Source: Streptomyces puniciscabiei (lineage in GTDB: Bacteria; Actinomycetota; Actinomycetes; Streptomycetales; Streptomycetaceae). Taken from it: a DNA stretch of 64,000 bases. The DNA is taken from NCBI RefSeq assembly GCF_006715785.1, contig NZ_VFNX01000002.1, forward strand, positions 310,001-374,000, read 5' to 3'. Both the position numbers and the translations under genes were made by a program. The stretch's first letter is position 1. Every line of letters begins with the position of its first letter. The notes below the pieces were generated by a model. It was not told the origin of the DNA. It ran no database searches and saw only the letters and a list, made by a program, of their open reading frames with translations. This document shows, in pieces, positions 17,401 through 27,400 of this stretch.

Positions 17401-18324
17401 CTACGGCCCCCCGGGCAGCGTCGCCGTCAGCTTCTCCAGCTCGGCGTCCGACAGCGGGTGCAAAGTGTTCAGGAGACGGCGCAGGCCGGATTCGTCCACG
17501 GTCTGGCTGGTGACCTCGGCCTCCGCATCGCGGATGCGGCGGGTGACGGTGACGACGCGGGTCCCGCCGGAGACCGGGCGGACCGTCACCATCTCGCCGT
17601 GCCCGTCCACCGAGCAGGTCACGTCCTTCTCCACGGGTTCGGGGCATCGGGGAATCGGTGTGAGCGGCGAGCGCACCACGAGGCCCACGTACCCGTCCTG
17701 CCGGACGGAGTGGTACTCGATGCCGAAGGAGGCGGGCCCGTCCTCGGCACGGGCTGCCCGCATGCCGGGCGGCGTAGCGATCGCATACAGCAGTTCCGGA
17801 TGCTCCCGGTACCGCGCGACCTCCGCCGCCTGCTGGTGCTGCTGTGCCTGCGCCGGACCGATGAAGCCTCCGTAAGCCACCCCGGCGGCAAGGGCAGCCA
17901 CCCCTGCGAACCGCACCCACCGGTTCGGTACGAAGAACGCCGCGGCCACCGCGTACGGCGCCCCCGTCAGCGCGACCCGGGTACTGGCGCTCCCCAGGAC
18001 GACGTCCTCGCCGTAGGCGGCCAGACCGGCCAGGACGCCGAGCGTGCCGAGCACGAAGACCAGGACCGCCCAGCCCAGCCGCCGCCGCGCGGAGGCGCAC
18101 AGTGGGACCACGGTCCGCGCGGGTATGCCCGCTGTGGCCAGCAGGCCCACGGTCAACGGCACCCCCAGGACAAGGACTGGCACCGCCGCCCCGGCCCCGT
18201 CGCCCCAGGCCGTCACCAGCAATCCGGCGCCGAGTACCGGCACCGCGGCCGCCATGGTCGCCCAGACCAGGAGGAGATGCAGGGCTGTCAGCGCCCTTCT
18301 ACCGCTCGTCATGCCGCGCAGCAT
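17401..18324 (-). CDS. Multi-pass membrane protein with extracytoplasmic C-terminal domain
   Basis: About 307 residues. The N-terminal half has five to six hydrophobic helices (for example LHLLLVWATMAAAVPVLGAG and WAVLVFVLGTLGVLAGLAAY). The C-terminal 150 residues form a soluble domain with two cysteines (RCPEPVEKDVTCSVDG) that may pair outside the cell. I know of no named function. ATG 18324 has a GGGG stretch nearby; ATG 18312 is an alternative. It precedes the ABC exporter and could be part of that transcription unit. Confidence 0.65.
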   Translation of the reverse strand: MLRGMTSGRRALTALHLLLVWATMAAAVPVLGAGLLVTAWGDGAGAAVPVLVLGVPLTVGLLATAGIPARTVVPLCASARRRLGWAVLVFVLGTLGVLAGLAAYGEDVVLGSASTRVALTGAPYAVAAAFFVPNRWVRFAGVAALAAGVAYGGFIGPAQAQQHQQAAEVARYREHPELLYAIATPPGMRAARAEDGPASFGIEYHSVRQDGYVGLVVRSPLTPIPRCPEPVEKDVTCSVDGHGEMVTVRPVSGGTRVVTVTRRIRDAEAEVTSQTVDESGLRRLLNTLHPLSDAELEKLTATLPGGP

Positions 18325-18514
18325 GCCGCCCCGCGCCCTGGCGGCACATGAGTTGTCGTACTCAGTACGTCCTCTCCCCATCTGGCAGCAGCCGCACGAG
18401 CGACGACACTGTGGTGCTACCCCGCCAAAGCAGCCACGTGGTTGACGCCGTCTCAAGGGAACTGACCAATTGGTGTCTGCCCGAGGGGGCACCGCGGGCA
18501 CATTCCCTGATTCG

Positions 18515-18630
18515 CTAGCTTTCCTTGAGCGGGGCTGCCGCAGGCAGTTCCACGCTGATGCGGATCCCGCCGGCAGGGCGCGGCGTGAGCGTGAGGGTTC
18601 CGTCGTGTGCGCGGGTGATGGTTTTGACAC
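18515..18630 (-). pseudogene. C-terminal scrap of a histidine kinase
   Basis: The reverse strand reads VKTITRAHDGTLTLTPRPAG then GIRISVELPAAAPLKES and a stop. This matches the last strands of a HATPase domain (IVxAHxGxLxLxPRxxGGxxxxVxLP). The upstream 95 percent of the kinase is absent; the similarity stops near 18630, where the coding sense switches to another gene on the opposite strand. The 190 bases between this scrap and the membrane-protein start at 18324 hold nothing recognisable. Confidence 0.6.
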
Positions 18631-19242
18631 AACCCCGACCCGGCAGGCACCGCCCGCGACCCGGCCGCCTCCGGAGCGGACCTGCTGGCGCTGGAGGAGC
18701 TGACCCCGCAGGCACAGGGCACGTACGAGAAGGAGTTGGCCAAGGCGTACCCGTACCGCACGGTGCAGGGCACGGTCGGGCTGTGGAGCAGGCTGCCGCT
18801 GTCGGACACCAAGCCGGTCGCCGTCAAGCTGTCCTACAGTCGGGCGCTGCGCACCACGGTGGCCACGGACCGGGGTCCCTTGGCGGTGTATGTGGTCCTG
18901 GGGTCCGTACGGGTGTTTCCCAGGGCGGGCTTTTGGACGGCCGGCAGGGACAGAGGCGCGCAGGCGCTCGGCGAGGCCATCGCCGCCGAGCGGAACGAGC
19001 GGGTGGTGCTGCTCGGTGACCTGAACGGCACCACGGACGACCGCGCGTTCGCCGACATCACCTCCCGGATGCGCTCGGCCCAGGACCTGGCCGGGGACGG
19101 CTTCGGCTTCAGCTGGCCGGCGAGGTTCCCGATGGTGCGCATCGACCAGATCCTGGTCAGAGGCGTGGAGCCGAAGAGCTCGTGGGTACTGCCGGCCACC
19201 GGCAGCGACCACCTGCCGGTGGCGGCCCGAATCAGCTGGTGA
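18628..19242 (+). pseudogene. 5'-truncated endonuclease/exonuclease/phosphatase gene
   Basis: The frame reads NPDPAGTARDPAASGADLLA and continues through ELTPQAQGTYEK to GDLNGTTDDRAFADI and GSDHLPVAARISW at the stop. The last two are the catalytic and closing motifs of the EEP nuclease/phosphatase fold. Intact members have an N-terminal membrane anchor and the first catalytic strand ending near NVN before this point; those are missing, and an in-frame stop (18625-18627) lies immediately before the similarity begins. The break point coincides with the end of the kinase scrap on the other strand, so both were cut by one rearrangement. Confidence 0.7.
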
Positions 19243-19260
19243 ACACCGCGCACAGGCCCC

Positions 19261-19311
19261 GGTCCCGCCCCGGGATCCGGGACCCCGCTGCAGGTACGGC
19301 CGCGCCTGCAG
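19261..19311. terminator. Two adjacent hairpins after the truncated EEP gene
   Basis: GGTCCCG (19261-19267) pairs with CGGGACC (19278-19284), and CTGCAGG (19288-19294) pairs with CCTGCAG (19305-19311). Neither is followed by a T run, as is common in Streptomyces terminators. Confidence 0.4.
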
Positions 19312-19407
19312 GGCTCGCGGGGCTTGTCGTGCGCCGCCGAGTCTGGTTGGGTACCAGCGCCGCAGGCACGTTGGGCGTGTCGGCCGGGTGGGAGTGGAGC
19401 AGGCACC

Positions 19408-20232
19408 GTGCACACGACGGTACGGCAGGACGGGTCCTGGGCCTTGCCCGAGGGGCTGGGACAGGCGATACGGGACACCGCCGAGGAGATCGCCACGCTG
19501 GTGCGGAGCGCGAGCGACACGACGCTGGCCGTGCCGGGGTCGGAGTGGACCGTCGGCGAGGCCGCCGCCCACCTGGCCATGGCCAACGAATTGATGGCCG
19601 ACCTGGCAGCCGGGCGGGAGCGCCCCTACGGCGACGGAACGCCCCAAAGCCTCGCCGAGGCCAACGCGGAGTCTCTCGCCGTCTTCCGGGAGCGTCGGAC
19701 GGAGCCTCTCGCGACGATGATCGTGGAGCAGGCCGAGGCGTTCCTGGACGCTGTGTCACGCCTCGCGGCCGACGGCCCGGCCCCCGCCACTCCCCTGGGC
19801 TCGATGAACCGGTCGGTTCTCGCGTCGTACCTGCTCACTCACATGCTCGGCCATGGCTACGACCTGGCTCGCGCCCTGCAGCGTGCGCACATGGTCGACC
19901 CGGCAAGGGTGTCCTTGTGCATGCCGTTCATGCTCTCGGTCATGCCGCGCGTCGCGAACCCCGAAGCCACGGCCGGGCTCACGGCCCGTTACCGGATCCG
20001 CCTGCGCGGGGGCGAGACGTTCGGCGTGTCCCTGGCCGAGGGAACCGTGCAGGTGACACCGGGGGCACCACAGCGCGCGGACTGCACCGTCCTGCTCGAT
20101 CCCGTCGCCTTCCTGCTCATCGCGCTGGGCCGGCTCAATCCCTGGCGAGCCATCACCCGGGGCAAGGTCCTCGCCTGGGGCCCACGACCGTGGCTGGCCC
20201 CCCGCTTCCCGACCCTGTTCACCGCCCCCTGA
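19408..20232 (+). CDS. Maleylpyruvate isomerase-like / SCP2-domain protein
   Basis: The 274-residue protein has an N-terminal DinB-like helical domain as in mycothiol-dependent maleylpyruvate isomerases (SEWTVGEAAAHLAMANELMA, later LLTHMLGHGYDLARAL, supplying the metal-binding histidines) and a C-terminal SCP2-like sterol-carrier fold (RYRIRLRGGETFGVSLAEGT). Members use mycothiol, the actinobacterial thiol, but most have no defined substrate. GTG 19408 is chosen because GGAG lies at the right distance and the family similarity starts just after it; the longer upstream frame is unlikely. Confidence 0.75.
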   Translation: MHTTVRQDGSWALPEGLGQAIRDTAEEIATLVRSASDTTLAVPGSEWTVGEAAAHLAMANELMADLAAGRERPYGDGTPQSLAEANAESLAVFRERRTEPLATMIVEQAEAFLDAVSRLAADGPAPATPLGSMNRSVLASYLLTHMLGHGYDLARALQRAHMVDPARVSLCMPFMLSVMPRVANPEATAGLTARYRIRLRGGETFGVSLAEGTVQVTPGAPQRADCTVLLDPVAFLLIALGRLNPWRAITRGKVLAWGPRPWLAPRFPTLFTAP

Positions 20233-20297
20233 GCCACCGGGCGACGTCCTGAAACAGCCCCGCGGCCCGCTCCGCCCCACCCCATAGGATCGGCGGC

Positions 20298-21038
20298 ATG
20301 GCGCTGCGACCCGTTCAATTGAACATAAAGGCTCTTGATGGCTCGGCAGTCGGCCGGTTCTGGGCGGAGGCGCTCGGCTGGAGTGCCTACAGCCCCGGCG
20401 TGACCACCTATGTCGGCCCCGCCGGCGGACTCGTCTGGCCGGACCCGGTCGCCGTCTGCGTCGACGTCGTTCCCGTCCCGGAACCCAAGACAACGACAAA
20501 GAACCGTGTGCACCTCGATCTCGCCACCGCCTCTGCGGCCCATCAGGCGGAGTTGGTCGCGCGCCTGAAGGCTCTCGGTGCGACGCCCGCCGACGTGGGC
20601 CAGGGCCAGGTGCCGTGGACCGTCCTCGCCGACCCGGAGGGCAATGAGTTCTGCGTGCTGGAACCTCGGGAGATCCATGGGGACACCGGGCCGATCGCCC
20701 GGGTGGTGGTCGACTGCGCGGATCCGCGGGCCATGACGCGGTTCTGGGGTGAGGCCCTGGACTGGACCCTGTACGAGGTGACCGACGAACATGCGGTGTT
20801 TCGCTCCGCCAAGGGTGTCGGCCCGTATCTCGAGTTCCTCCGCACGCCCGACGTGAAGACCGTGCCGGACCGCGTCCATCTTGACCTGCTGCCGTACCCC
20901 GGTGACGACAAAGCAGCGGAGGTGGCCCGGCTGCGGGCCCTCGGCGCCACCGACCTCGACCTCGGCCAGGGCGACGTCCCGTGGACGTGCCTGACCGACC
21001 CGGAGGGCCACGAGTTCTGCGTCCTCGCCCCGTCCTGA
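20298..21038 (+). CDS. VOC (glyoxalase-like) protein, two tandem domains
   Basis: This 246-residue protein is two glyoxalase-fold halves: the first from LNIKALDGSAVGRFWAEALG, the second from ARVVVDCADPRAMTRFWGEA. Each ends with the same closing motif (VPWTVLADPEGNEFCVLEP and VPWTCLTDPEGHEFCVLAP), a clear internal duplication. Actinobacterial members of this group are mostly uncharacterised; binding or modification of small toxic compounds is likely. ATG 20298 follows a GGCGGC spacer. Confidence 0.85.
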   Translation: MALRPVQLNIKALDGSAVGRFWAEALGWSAYSPGVTTYVGPAGGLVWPDPVAVCVDVVPVPEPKTTTKNRVHLDLATASAAHQAELVARLKALGATPADVGQGQVPWTVLADPEGNEFCVLEPREIHGDTGPIARVVVDCADPRAMTRFWGEALDWTLYEVTDEHAVFRSAKGVGPYLEFLRTPDVKTVPDRVHLDLLPYPGDDKAAEVARLRALGATDLDLGQGDVPWTCLTDPEGHEFCVLAPS

Positions 21039-21172
21039 CACAGAGCATTGACGACACCGCGACACGCGAGCCTTGTGTGTTCGCGGGGTTGACGGCTACG
21101 AGCAGCCGTGCGGTTCGCTGGGGTGAGGTGCGCGCGGTCCGCGGGCACCGCCGTCGCAGGGGCCGGCGTACT

Positions 21173-21487
21173 TCAAGTGCAGGTCTGGGCGGCCATCCGG
21201 CCCTCGACGGTCTCGTAGGTCACGCTCTTGCCGTCCTTGTGGAACGTCACGTGGCGCCAATCGGTGGACTGGCCCGGCTCAAGCGCCCCGTATTGTATCC
21301 GCGCGCTCCCGCCGGTCAGCGTGGCCACACCCTTGCTGATGGTGACGTAGTCCATACCGCCCAGGTCGCACACCGCTCCCCGGGTGTGCAGAGGCCCTGC
21401 GGGCGCGGCGGACGCGGGTACGGCGACCACTCCTGCTGCCAGAGCCGCCGCGGTGGCGGCAAGAGCGCGGGGGATGACGTGACGCAT
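21173..21487 (-). CDS. Small secreted protein
   Basis: The 104-residue protein begins with a signal peptide (MRHVIPRALAATAAALAAGV, cleavage probably after ASA near residue 27). The mature part has two cysteines (AVCDLGG and the C-terminal QTC), suggesting one disulfide, and several predicted beta strands. GAGAGGGG lies upstream of the ATG. Function unknown. Confidence 0.7.
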   Translation of the reverse strand: MRHVIPRALAATAAALAAGVVAVPASAAPAGPLHTRGAVCDLGGMDYVTISKGVATLTGGSARIQYGALEPGQSTDWRHVTFHKDGKSVTYETVEGRMAAQTCT

Positions 21488-21672
21488 GACCGACCCCTCT
21501 CCGAGTTCGGGCTCTGCGGCGCCCGACGGTCACATACATCCACGGGATCCACTCCCACCGTAGGACGGCCGTCCGGGTGACGCACGCCAAGGAGTACGCC
21601 AGGACCCGGGCGGCGCGGTTCCGGCAGGGCGGACACATGAGGAACTTTCGGCGTGCGCGCGTAGGGGTGGGC

Positions 21673-22029
21673 TCAGGACGACAGCGTGACCAGCCCCGTG
21701 TTGCCCTGTGCGGCGGCACATTGCCGGTACGGGTTGGGGTCGCCCTGGTGTTCCCGGCACGTCCATGTGGCCCCGGCCGCGCGCACCTGGACGGGTGCGC
21801 CTTCCGTGCCGTGCCAGATCTTTGTGTAGGCGGCCGCCACCCGGAGCGCGGTGGCACAGGGCACGCTCCCGGTGGCCGACACAGCGAGCCCGGTGGCCCG
21901 GTCCGTGCCGCAGTAGGAGGTGGTTTCCAGGTGCACGCCGGTGCCGGCGAACGCCTGGGCGGACCCGGCGAGGCAGAACGCGGCGGCCCCCAGCAGACCG
22001 GCGGCCGTTCTCATCCTGATCGAGTGCAT
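21673..22029 (-). CDS. Small secreted cysteine-containing protein
   Basis: The 118-residue product has a signal peptide (MRTAAGLLGAAAFCLAGSAQ region, cleavage near AFA) and a mature part with four cysteines (SYCGTD, VPCATA, WTCREH, RQCAAA), likely two disulfides. The ribosome site GAAGGAGGT is excellent. Its position 185 bases upstream of another small secreted protein of the same orientation suggests related roles, but the sequences are not obviously homologous. Confidence 0.75.
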   Translation of the reverse strand: MHSIRMRTAAGLLGAAAFCLAGSAQAFAGTGVHLETTSYCGTDRATGLAVSATGSVPCATALRVAAAYTKIWHGTEGAPVQVRAAGATWTCREHQGDPNPYRQCAAAQGNTGLVTLSS

Positions 22030-22119
22030 TGCGTACCTCCTTCGCGAGAGCCTCGGCGCACCGAGTACCCAGACACCGGGTACCCGGTGCGCGGGTGGCG
22101 CCGCAGGTGAGCAATCGAC

Positions 22120-23502
22120 TCAGCTCCCTCGGGGCCTGGTCGGCACGCAGAGCCATGCGAGGACCGCTGCCGTCAGATAGGCGAGAGCGCCGACGGCCAT
22201 GCTGGTGCGCAGCCCGGCGGCGTAGTGGGTGGCAGTGGCGAGCAGACTGCCCCCGAGCGCCACGCCGGTTGCGCTGCCGATCTGACGGGCGGTGTTGAAC
22301 AGGGCGGAGGCGGCACCTGAGTACGACGGCGGTGCGGCGCCCATCACCGTCGCGGTGGAGCCGGTGAGGGCGAAGGACGTACCGAATCCCGCGGCCATCA
22401 TCGGGGGCACCAGCAACGGGTAGGCGGGATCGGCTCCCGCCGCGGCCCAACCCGCAAGCCCCAGGGCGGCAAGGAGCATGCCGGTGATGACCAGGGGACG
22501 GTCGCCGGTACGGCGGGACAACCGCCCGGAGACGACGGAGGCGAACATGGTCATCGCCACCGCCGGGAACAGCGCCAGCCCCGTGCCGAGGGCGCTGAAG
22601 CCCCGCTGGCGCTGGAACTCCAGGCTCGCGGTGAACACCATGCCGTAGAAGCCGAAGTTGAACAGCAGTCCGATGACGGCTCCCCCACCCATCGCCCGGG
22701 AGCGCAGCAAGGGAAGCGGCAGCACGGGGCTCCGGGACAGCCGCTCACGTGCCACGAAGGCTGCGGCGGCCGCCGCGGCCAGGCCCAACCCGGCGAGGAC
22801 CGCCGGGTCCGTCCAGCCTCGCCGCCCGGCCTCGTTGAGCGCCGCGGTCAGCAGCGCCACCGCCGCCACGATCGCGACCTGCGCCGGCCAGTCGAGGGGC
22901 CGCGCGGCATGCCGGGGTGAGCGCGCCACGTGCCGCAGGCTCAGCACCAGGCAGGCCGCCCCGACGGGAAGGTTGATGAGAAAGACCCAGCGCCACCCCA
23001 CCGTGGTCACGAGCAGGCCGCCCAGCAGGGGCCCGGCCGACGCCGCGATGCCGGCCATCGAACCCCACAGCCCGAAGGCCCGCGAGCGTTCGGCCGGACC
23101 CGGATAGGCCTGCTGGAGCAGGGCCAGGGAACCGGGCACGATCAGTGCCGCGCCGCACCCCTCCAGCAAGCGGGCACCGACCAGGAAGGGCGCGTCGGGT
23201 GCAAGGGCGCACGCGGCCGAGGCCACGGTGAACACGGCCACTCCCCAGCAGAAGATCCGTCGGTTGCCCAGCCGGTCGCCCAGCGCGCCGCCGGTCAGCA
23301 GGAAGCCCGCGAAGACCAGGGTGTAGCCGTCGGTGATCCACTGGATGCCGGTGAGCGAGGTCGCCAGGTCCCGGCCGATCACGGGCACGGCGACGTTGAT
23401 GACCGTCACGTCCAGGATGACCATGAAGTACCCGGCGCACACCGCGAGGAGCGGTGCCAAGGAACGTCGCTCGGGCCGGGGAGCCGACTTGTGAGAGGAC
23501 AC
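22120..23502 (-). CDS. DHA2-type MFS drug exporter
   Basis: About 460 residues with the DHA2 pattern: motif D1 near VILDVTVINVAVPVIGRDL, motif A as GGALGDRLGNRRIF and motif C-like GIAASAGPLLGGLLV. About fourteen hydrophobic helices, consistent with proton-coupled multidrug export. GTG 23502 is chosen because family proteins begin close to this point; the frame is open upstream and an ATG at 23595 with GAGG before it would add about 31 residues of unusual sequence. No TetR regulator is adjacent. Confidence 0.85.
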   Translation of the reverse strand: MSSHKSAPRPERRSLAPLLAVCAGYFMVILDVTVINVAVPVIGRDLATSLTGIQWITDGYTLVFAGFLLTGGALGDRLGNRRIFCWGVAVFTVASAACALAPDAPFLVGARLLEGCGAALIVPGSLALLQQAYPGPAERSRAFGLWGSMAGIAASAGPLLGGLLVTTVGWRWVFLINLPVGAACLVLSLRHVARSPRHAARPLDWPAQVAIVAAVALLTAALNEAGRRGWTDPAVLAGLGLAAAAAAAFVARERLSRSPVLPLPLLRSRAMGGGAVIGLLFNFGFYGMVFTASLEFQRQRGFSALGTGLALFPAVAMTMFASVVSGRLSRRTGDRPLVITGMLLAALGLAGWAAAGADPAYPLLVPPMMAAGFGTSFALTGSTATVMGAAPPSYSGAASALFNTARQIGSATGVALGGSLLATATHYAAGLRTSMAVGALAYLTAAVLAWLCVPTRPRGS

Positions 23503-23971
23503 GGACCCATCGCCGTCACCCGGCTCCGCGAACACCACGGTCTCAACCCCATCCCGCGCACGGACGTACACCAAGGACGCCACACTAAGGGACATATGCC
23601 TCGTATCCGGGGACCGGCGGCTCAGCTCGCTGTCGGACAGTGGAGAACGGGAGCCAGGCCGGCCGGACGACCCACTCACGCATCAACTGAGACGCCCGCC
23701 CATTGCTTTAAGGGCCGAGCTCTACGACGACGTGGTCAACTCCTCACGGGCCGAAGGCCGGCCGTGGCGGCCGCTCTCCAGCCCTATGTGCGCGGACCGG
23801 TTGTGGTTGTCGATGCCCCGCGCTGCTGCCGGACAACGCGGCGGCTTCGTCCGAGAGGGCGTGCTGCGCGCCTCGGGCGTCCGGACTCGACGGTCCAGGC
23901 CGCCGCCTGACGATCAAAGGGCGGGCCCTGGAGCAGACATGGACAGCCGTCCTCGGCGATGCTGCCGCAGA
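23503..23971. other. Intergenic stretch; possible unidentified relic on the + strand
   Basis: About 470 bases. A + strand frame at 23700-23930 reads LRAELYDDVVNSSRAEGRPW and VREGVLRASG, which looks coding-like but has no start and matches nothing I know. It may be debris of a lost gene. The MFS promoter should lie near 23520-23680. Confidence 0.3.
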
Positions 23972-24325
23972 TCAGCCGGCAGGGCGGAACCGCAGTGCCG
24001 ACCAGGTGTCGTCGATGGCGACCTGCCGCACGGGGCGCACGCCCTGCTCGCCAAGTGCGGCGGCCAGGGTGTCGCGGTTCAGATCCGTTCCGAGCTTCCC
24101 GCCCTTCGGGTAGGCCACCCAGGCGAGGGCATCGCGCCGCGCGGCGGCAATCGCCGCCTGCGCATCCGCTCCCAGAAGATCACCGGAGGTGGTCACGAAG
24201 ACCAGCACCGCGTCGGCCGAAGCCGCCTCCCCCTCGGTCTCCACCTCCAGTTGGACGTCGTCGGGCCTGCCCAGCACCACGACTCTCTGACCGGGCTTGA
24301 TCTGCAGCTTGCTGATGACGGACAC
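23972..24325 (-). CDS. DUF3052-family protein
   Basis: The 117-residue protein fits the DUF3052 family: LQIKPGQRVVVLGRPDDVQL at the start, a central AVLVFVTTSGDLLG strand, WVAYPKGGKLGTDLNRDTL and the closing DDTWSALRFRP. It has a Rossmann-like strand pattern; function unknown. GAGGGGTG precedes the ATG at 24325. Confidence 0.8.
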   Translation of the reverse strand: MSVISKLQIKPGQRVVVLGRPDDVQLEVETEGEAASADAVLVFVTTSGDLLGADAQAAIAAARRDALAWVAYPKGGKLGTDLNRDTLAAALGEQGVRPVRQVAIDDTWSALRFRPAG

Positions 24326-24361
24326 CCCTCAGATCCTGTCACCCCGCGCCGTGGCACGCCA

Positions 24362-24405
24362 GGTGGGCCGGTCCCGGGGCTCGCGCTCGCGGGAACCGGC
24401 CCACC
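24362..24405. terminator. Strong hairpin downstream of the GH92 gene
   Basis: GGTGGGCCGGT at 24362-24372 pairs perfectly with ACCGGCCCACC at 24395-24405, and an inner CCC/GGG extends the stem past a single bulged A. It lies 22 bases beyond the GH92 stop on the reverse strand and before the DUF3052 start, where a terminator is expected. Confidence 0.7.
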
Positions 24406-24426
24406 GTCGTCAGGGTCCGTCGTGTC

Positions 24427-27400
24427 TCACTGGCCGAAGCCGTAGGCGAACAGATGGTCGGTGCCCGTCGAGCCCGTCACCGGCAGGGTGATCGATGCCA
24501 CCTGCTTGGACGCGTCGAGGGGGACCTTCGTGGCGAAGACGTAGGTCTTCACGCCGTCCCGGCCCCCGCTGCCGGTGTTGCGGTAGCCCGTCGTGACGGC
24601 CGTGGTGTCACCCGGGCGCGGCTTGCTCGTCCCGGCGTTGAGCGTCCAGTCGGAGAAGCCGACCGTCGCCTTGGAGGTGGTGCCGTCGGTGTAGGTGACG
24701 GTCACCGTGCCCGAGACCCCGCTGCCGTCGGTCGGTGCGTTGGCCGCCGTGCCCAGCAGGCCCAACGACGCGCCCGAGGTGCCGGCCGGCATCGGGATGG
24801 TCTGGCCGGCCATCTCCAGGTTGTCCAGCTGACCGGACTTCACCGTCGGCCAGGTGTAGGAGATGCCGTCGACCGTGACGGTGGAGCCGCTCGTGACGCC
24901 GGCCGCCGACAGCGCGTTCTGCGAGAACGCCCAGCCGCCGCTGTCGAAGCCGCCCGAGAACGTCGTGCCGTCGGGGTAGATGCCTTCGTTGGTCGCGTAC
25001 GGCCACAGCTCGCCGGCCTTGGCCACGGCCACGCGGAGGGCCGCGCCGCTCAGAGCCGAGCCGGTACTGTGGTCGGTCAGCGCGAACGTGACCGGGAACG
25101 TTCCTTCACTCGTCCCCGCCGTCACGTGGACCTTCGCCTCGGCGCTGCCCGAGGCGGGCACCTTCAGCGAGCCGGAGGAGGTGTCGAGCGTGACGCCGGA
25201 GGGCGCCGTCGCCTTCCAGTCGACGGTGGCATCCTTGCTGCCGAGGTTGGTGAGGTCGAGCGTGGCGTCACCGGACGCACCCGGCTGGAGCACCAGGCCG
25301 TCGCTGGAGGGGCCGGTCGCGGCCAGGACCCGGTCGCCGCCCGTGGTGTCCGACGGTGGCACCGCCGACGGGTCGGAGGCCCAGGACTTGTCCGGCTGGG
25401 TGCCGAGGGTGAAGTCGACCGTGTCCGCGCCCTTGAACTGCTGGTACGTCAGCCAGGAGGTGTTCCACTCCTTGCCCTTGACGTCGAGGGACTGCACGTA
25501 CGGGGCGTCGGGTGCCGCCTGCGGCGCGTCGATCCGCACCGTCTTGCCACCCGCGTACGTCACCTCGGCCAGCGGGAACGCCGGGCTGCCGAGCGCCAGG
25601 GTGTCCGTGCCCGGGGTCTCGGGGTACATGCCCAGCTCGGACCAGACGTACCAGGAGCTCATCGCACCGAGGTCGTCGTTGCCGAACGAGCCGACCGGAG
25701 CGTTGAAGTACAGCTTCTGCTGGGCCGCACGGACGGCCTCCTGGGTCTTCCACGGTTCGCCCGTGTAGTCGTACTCCCAGGGGATCTCCACGCTGGGCTC
25801 GTTGCTGAGGTTGGCGTTGGTGTTGCCGGGATCGGTGATGTTGTCGAGCAGGCCGTCCAGGTAGGACGAGTACGCCTTGTCACCGCCGCGCGCCTGGATG
25901 AGCTGACGCAGGTTGAACGGGACCATCGGCGTGTACTGGGCCGAGGTGCCCTCCACGAACCCGTTGGAGGTGCCCGGCGTGAAGCCGCCCGCGAACTGGC
26001 CGTCCTTGTTCTTCGCCTGCATGTAGCCGGTCTGCGGGTTGAAGACGTTCATCCAGTCCTGGGCCCGGGTGGCGAACTTCGTGTAGACGTCCGTCTTGCC
26101 CAGCGACTTGGCGAACGCGGCGAGGGCGTAGTCGGCGGAGTCGTACTCCAGCTGGGTGGAGACCGGGCCGTAGAAGTTGCAGCAGCCGTAGTCGTTCTCG
26201 TCCAGCGGGAGATAGCCCTTGGCGTCGCGCACCGACTCGCCGGGGCGGTCGTTGTTCGGGACGGTGGCCTCGTGCTGCAGGGCGGCGAGCGCCTTGTCCG
26301 TGTCGAAGCTCCGGGCACCGAAGGCGTACGCGTCGGTGATGATGCCGGCGGCCGGGTCGCCGACCATGACGTAGCTCTCGCCGTTGTTCGATGCCCACTT
26401 GGGCAGCAGGCCCGTCTGGTCGTAGCCGTTGAGCATCGAGGTGACGACATCGCTGGTGACCTTGGGCTCGACCATCGCCATCAGCTGGGTCTGGGAGCGG
26501 TAGGTGTCCCAGCCCGAGTAGTTGGCGTACTGGGCCTGCTGGCCCTTGGCCAGCTTGTGGATCTGGTTGTCCATGCCCATGTACTGGCCGTTGGCGTCCG
26601 AGAAGACGTTCGGGTGCAGCAGGGCGTGGTAGAGCGCGGTGTAGAACTGCACCTGCTGGTCCGTTGAGCCGCCGCCGATGCGGATCTTGTTCAGCACGGT
26701 GTTCCAGGCGGTGTGGTTCGCCTGCTCGACGGCGTCGAAGTCCCAGTTCCTGATCTCGGTGGAGAGGTTGTCCGCCGCGCCTGCGTCACTGGTGTAGGAG
26801 ATGCCGACCTTCGCCCGCACCGTCGGGTTGGCGGAGGTGTCGAACGTCAGGTACATGCCGTTCGCGCCCGTCGTGGGAGGCTCGGCGGATGTACTCGCAG
26901 CGGACCCGCCCGCCCTGGACGTCCGGGGCACCGCCCCGGCGCTCGAGGCCGGGGACGGCGTGCCGGAGGACTTGCCGCCGCTTCCGTGCACGGTGGGGGA
27001 CGGGGCTGCGGGAACGGTGAAGTGCCGCTCCTTCAGCGGCTTTGACGGGCGTGCCTGCAGGTTCTGCCGGGCCCTGCCCGCCGTCAGCGACGTCTCGCCG
27101 GGGTTGATGGTGCTGCCGACCCAGGTGCCGCTGCTGCTGAACGGCTGGTCGAACTTGATGTCGAAGTGCAGCGTGTAGCGGTTGTTCGCGCCGCAGAAGT
27201 GACCGCTGTCGATCGAGCCGCTGATCTCCTTCTTGTTCACGACCTGGACGCGGGTGCCGTCCACCTGAGTGGCTCCACCGCTGAGCTTGAACAGCAGATT
27301 GGCCTGCTTGCCCGCAGGGAACGTGAAGGTGCCCAGACCGGCACGGGTGGTGTCGGTGAGCCGGGTCGTGACCCCGGCCGCGTCGGTGACCTTGTAGTAC

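Noticed and set aside
24454..26667. Long + strand frame opposite the GH92 gene
   Set aside because: Val/Arg/Gly-rich shadow with no ribosome site; GH92 motifs on the other strand are decisive.
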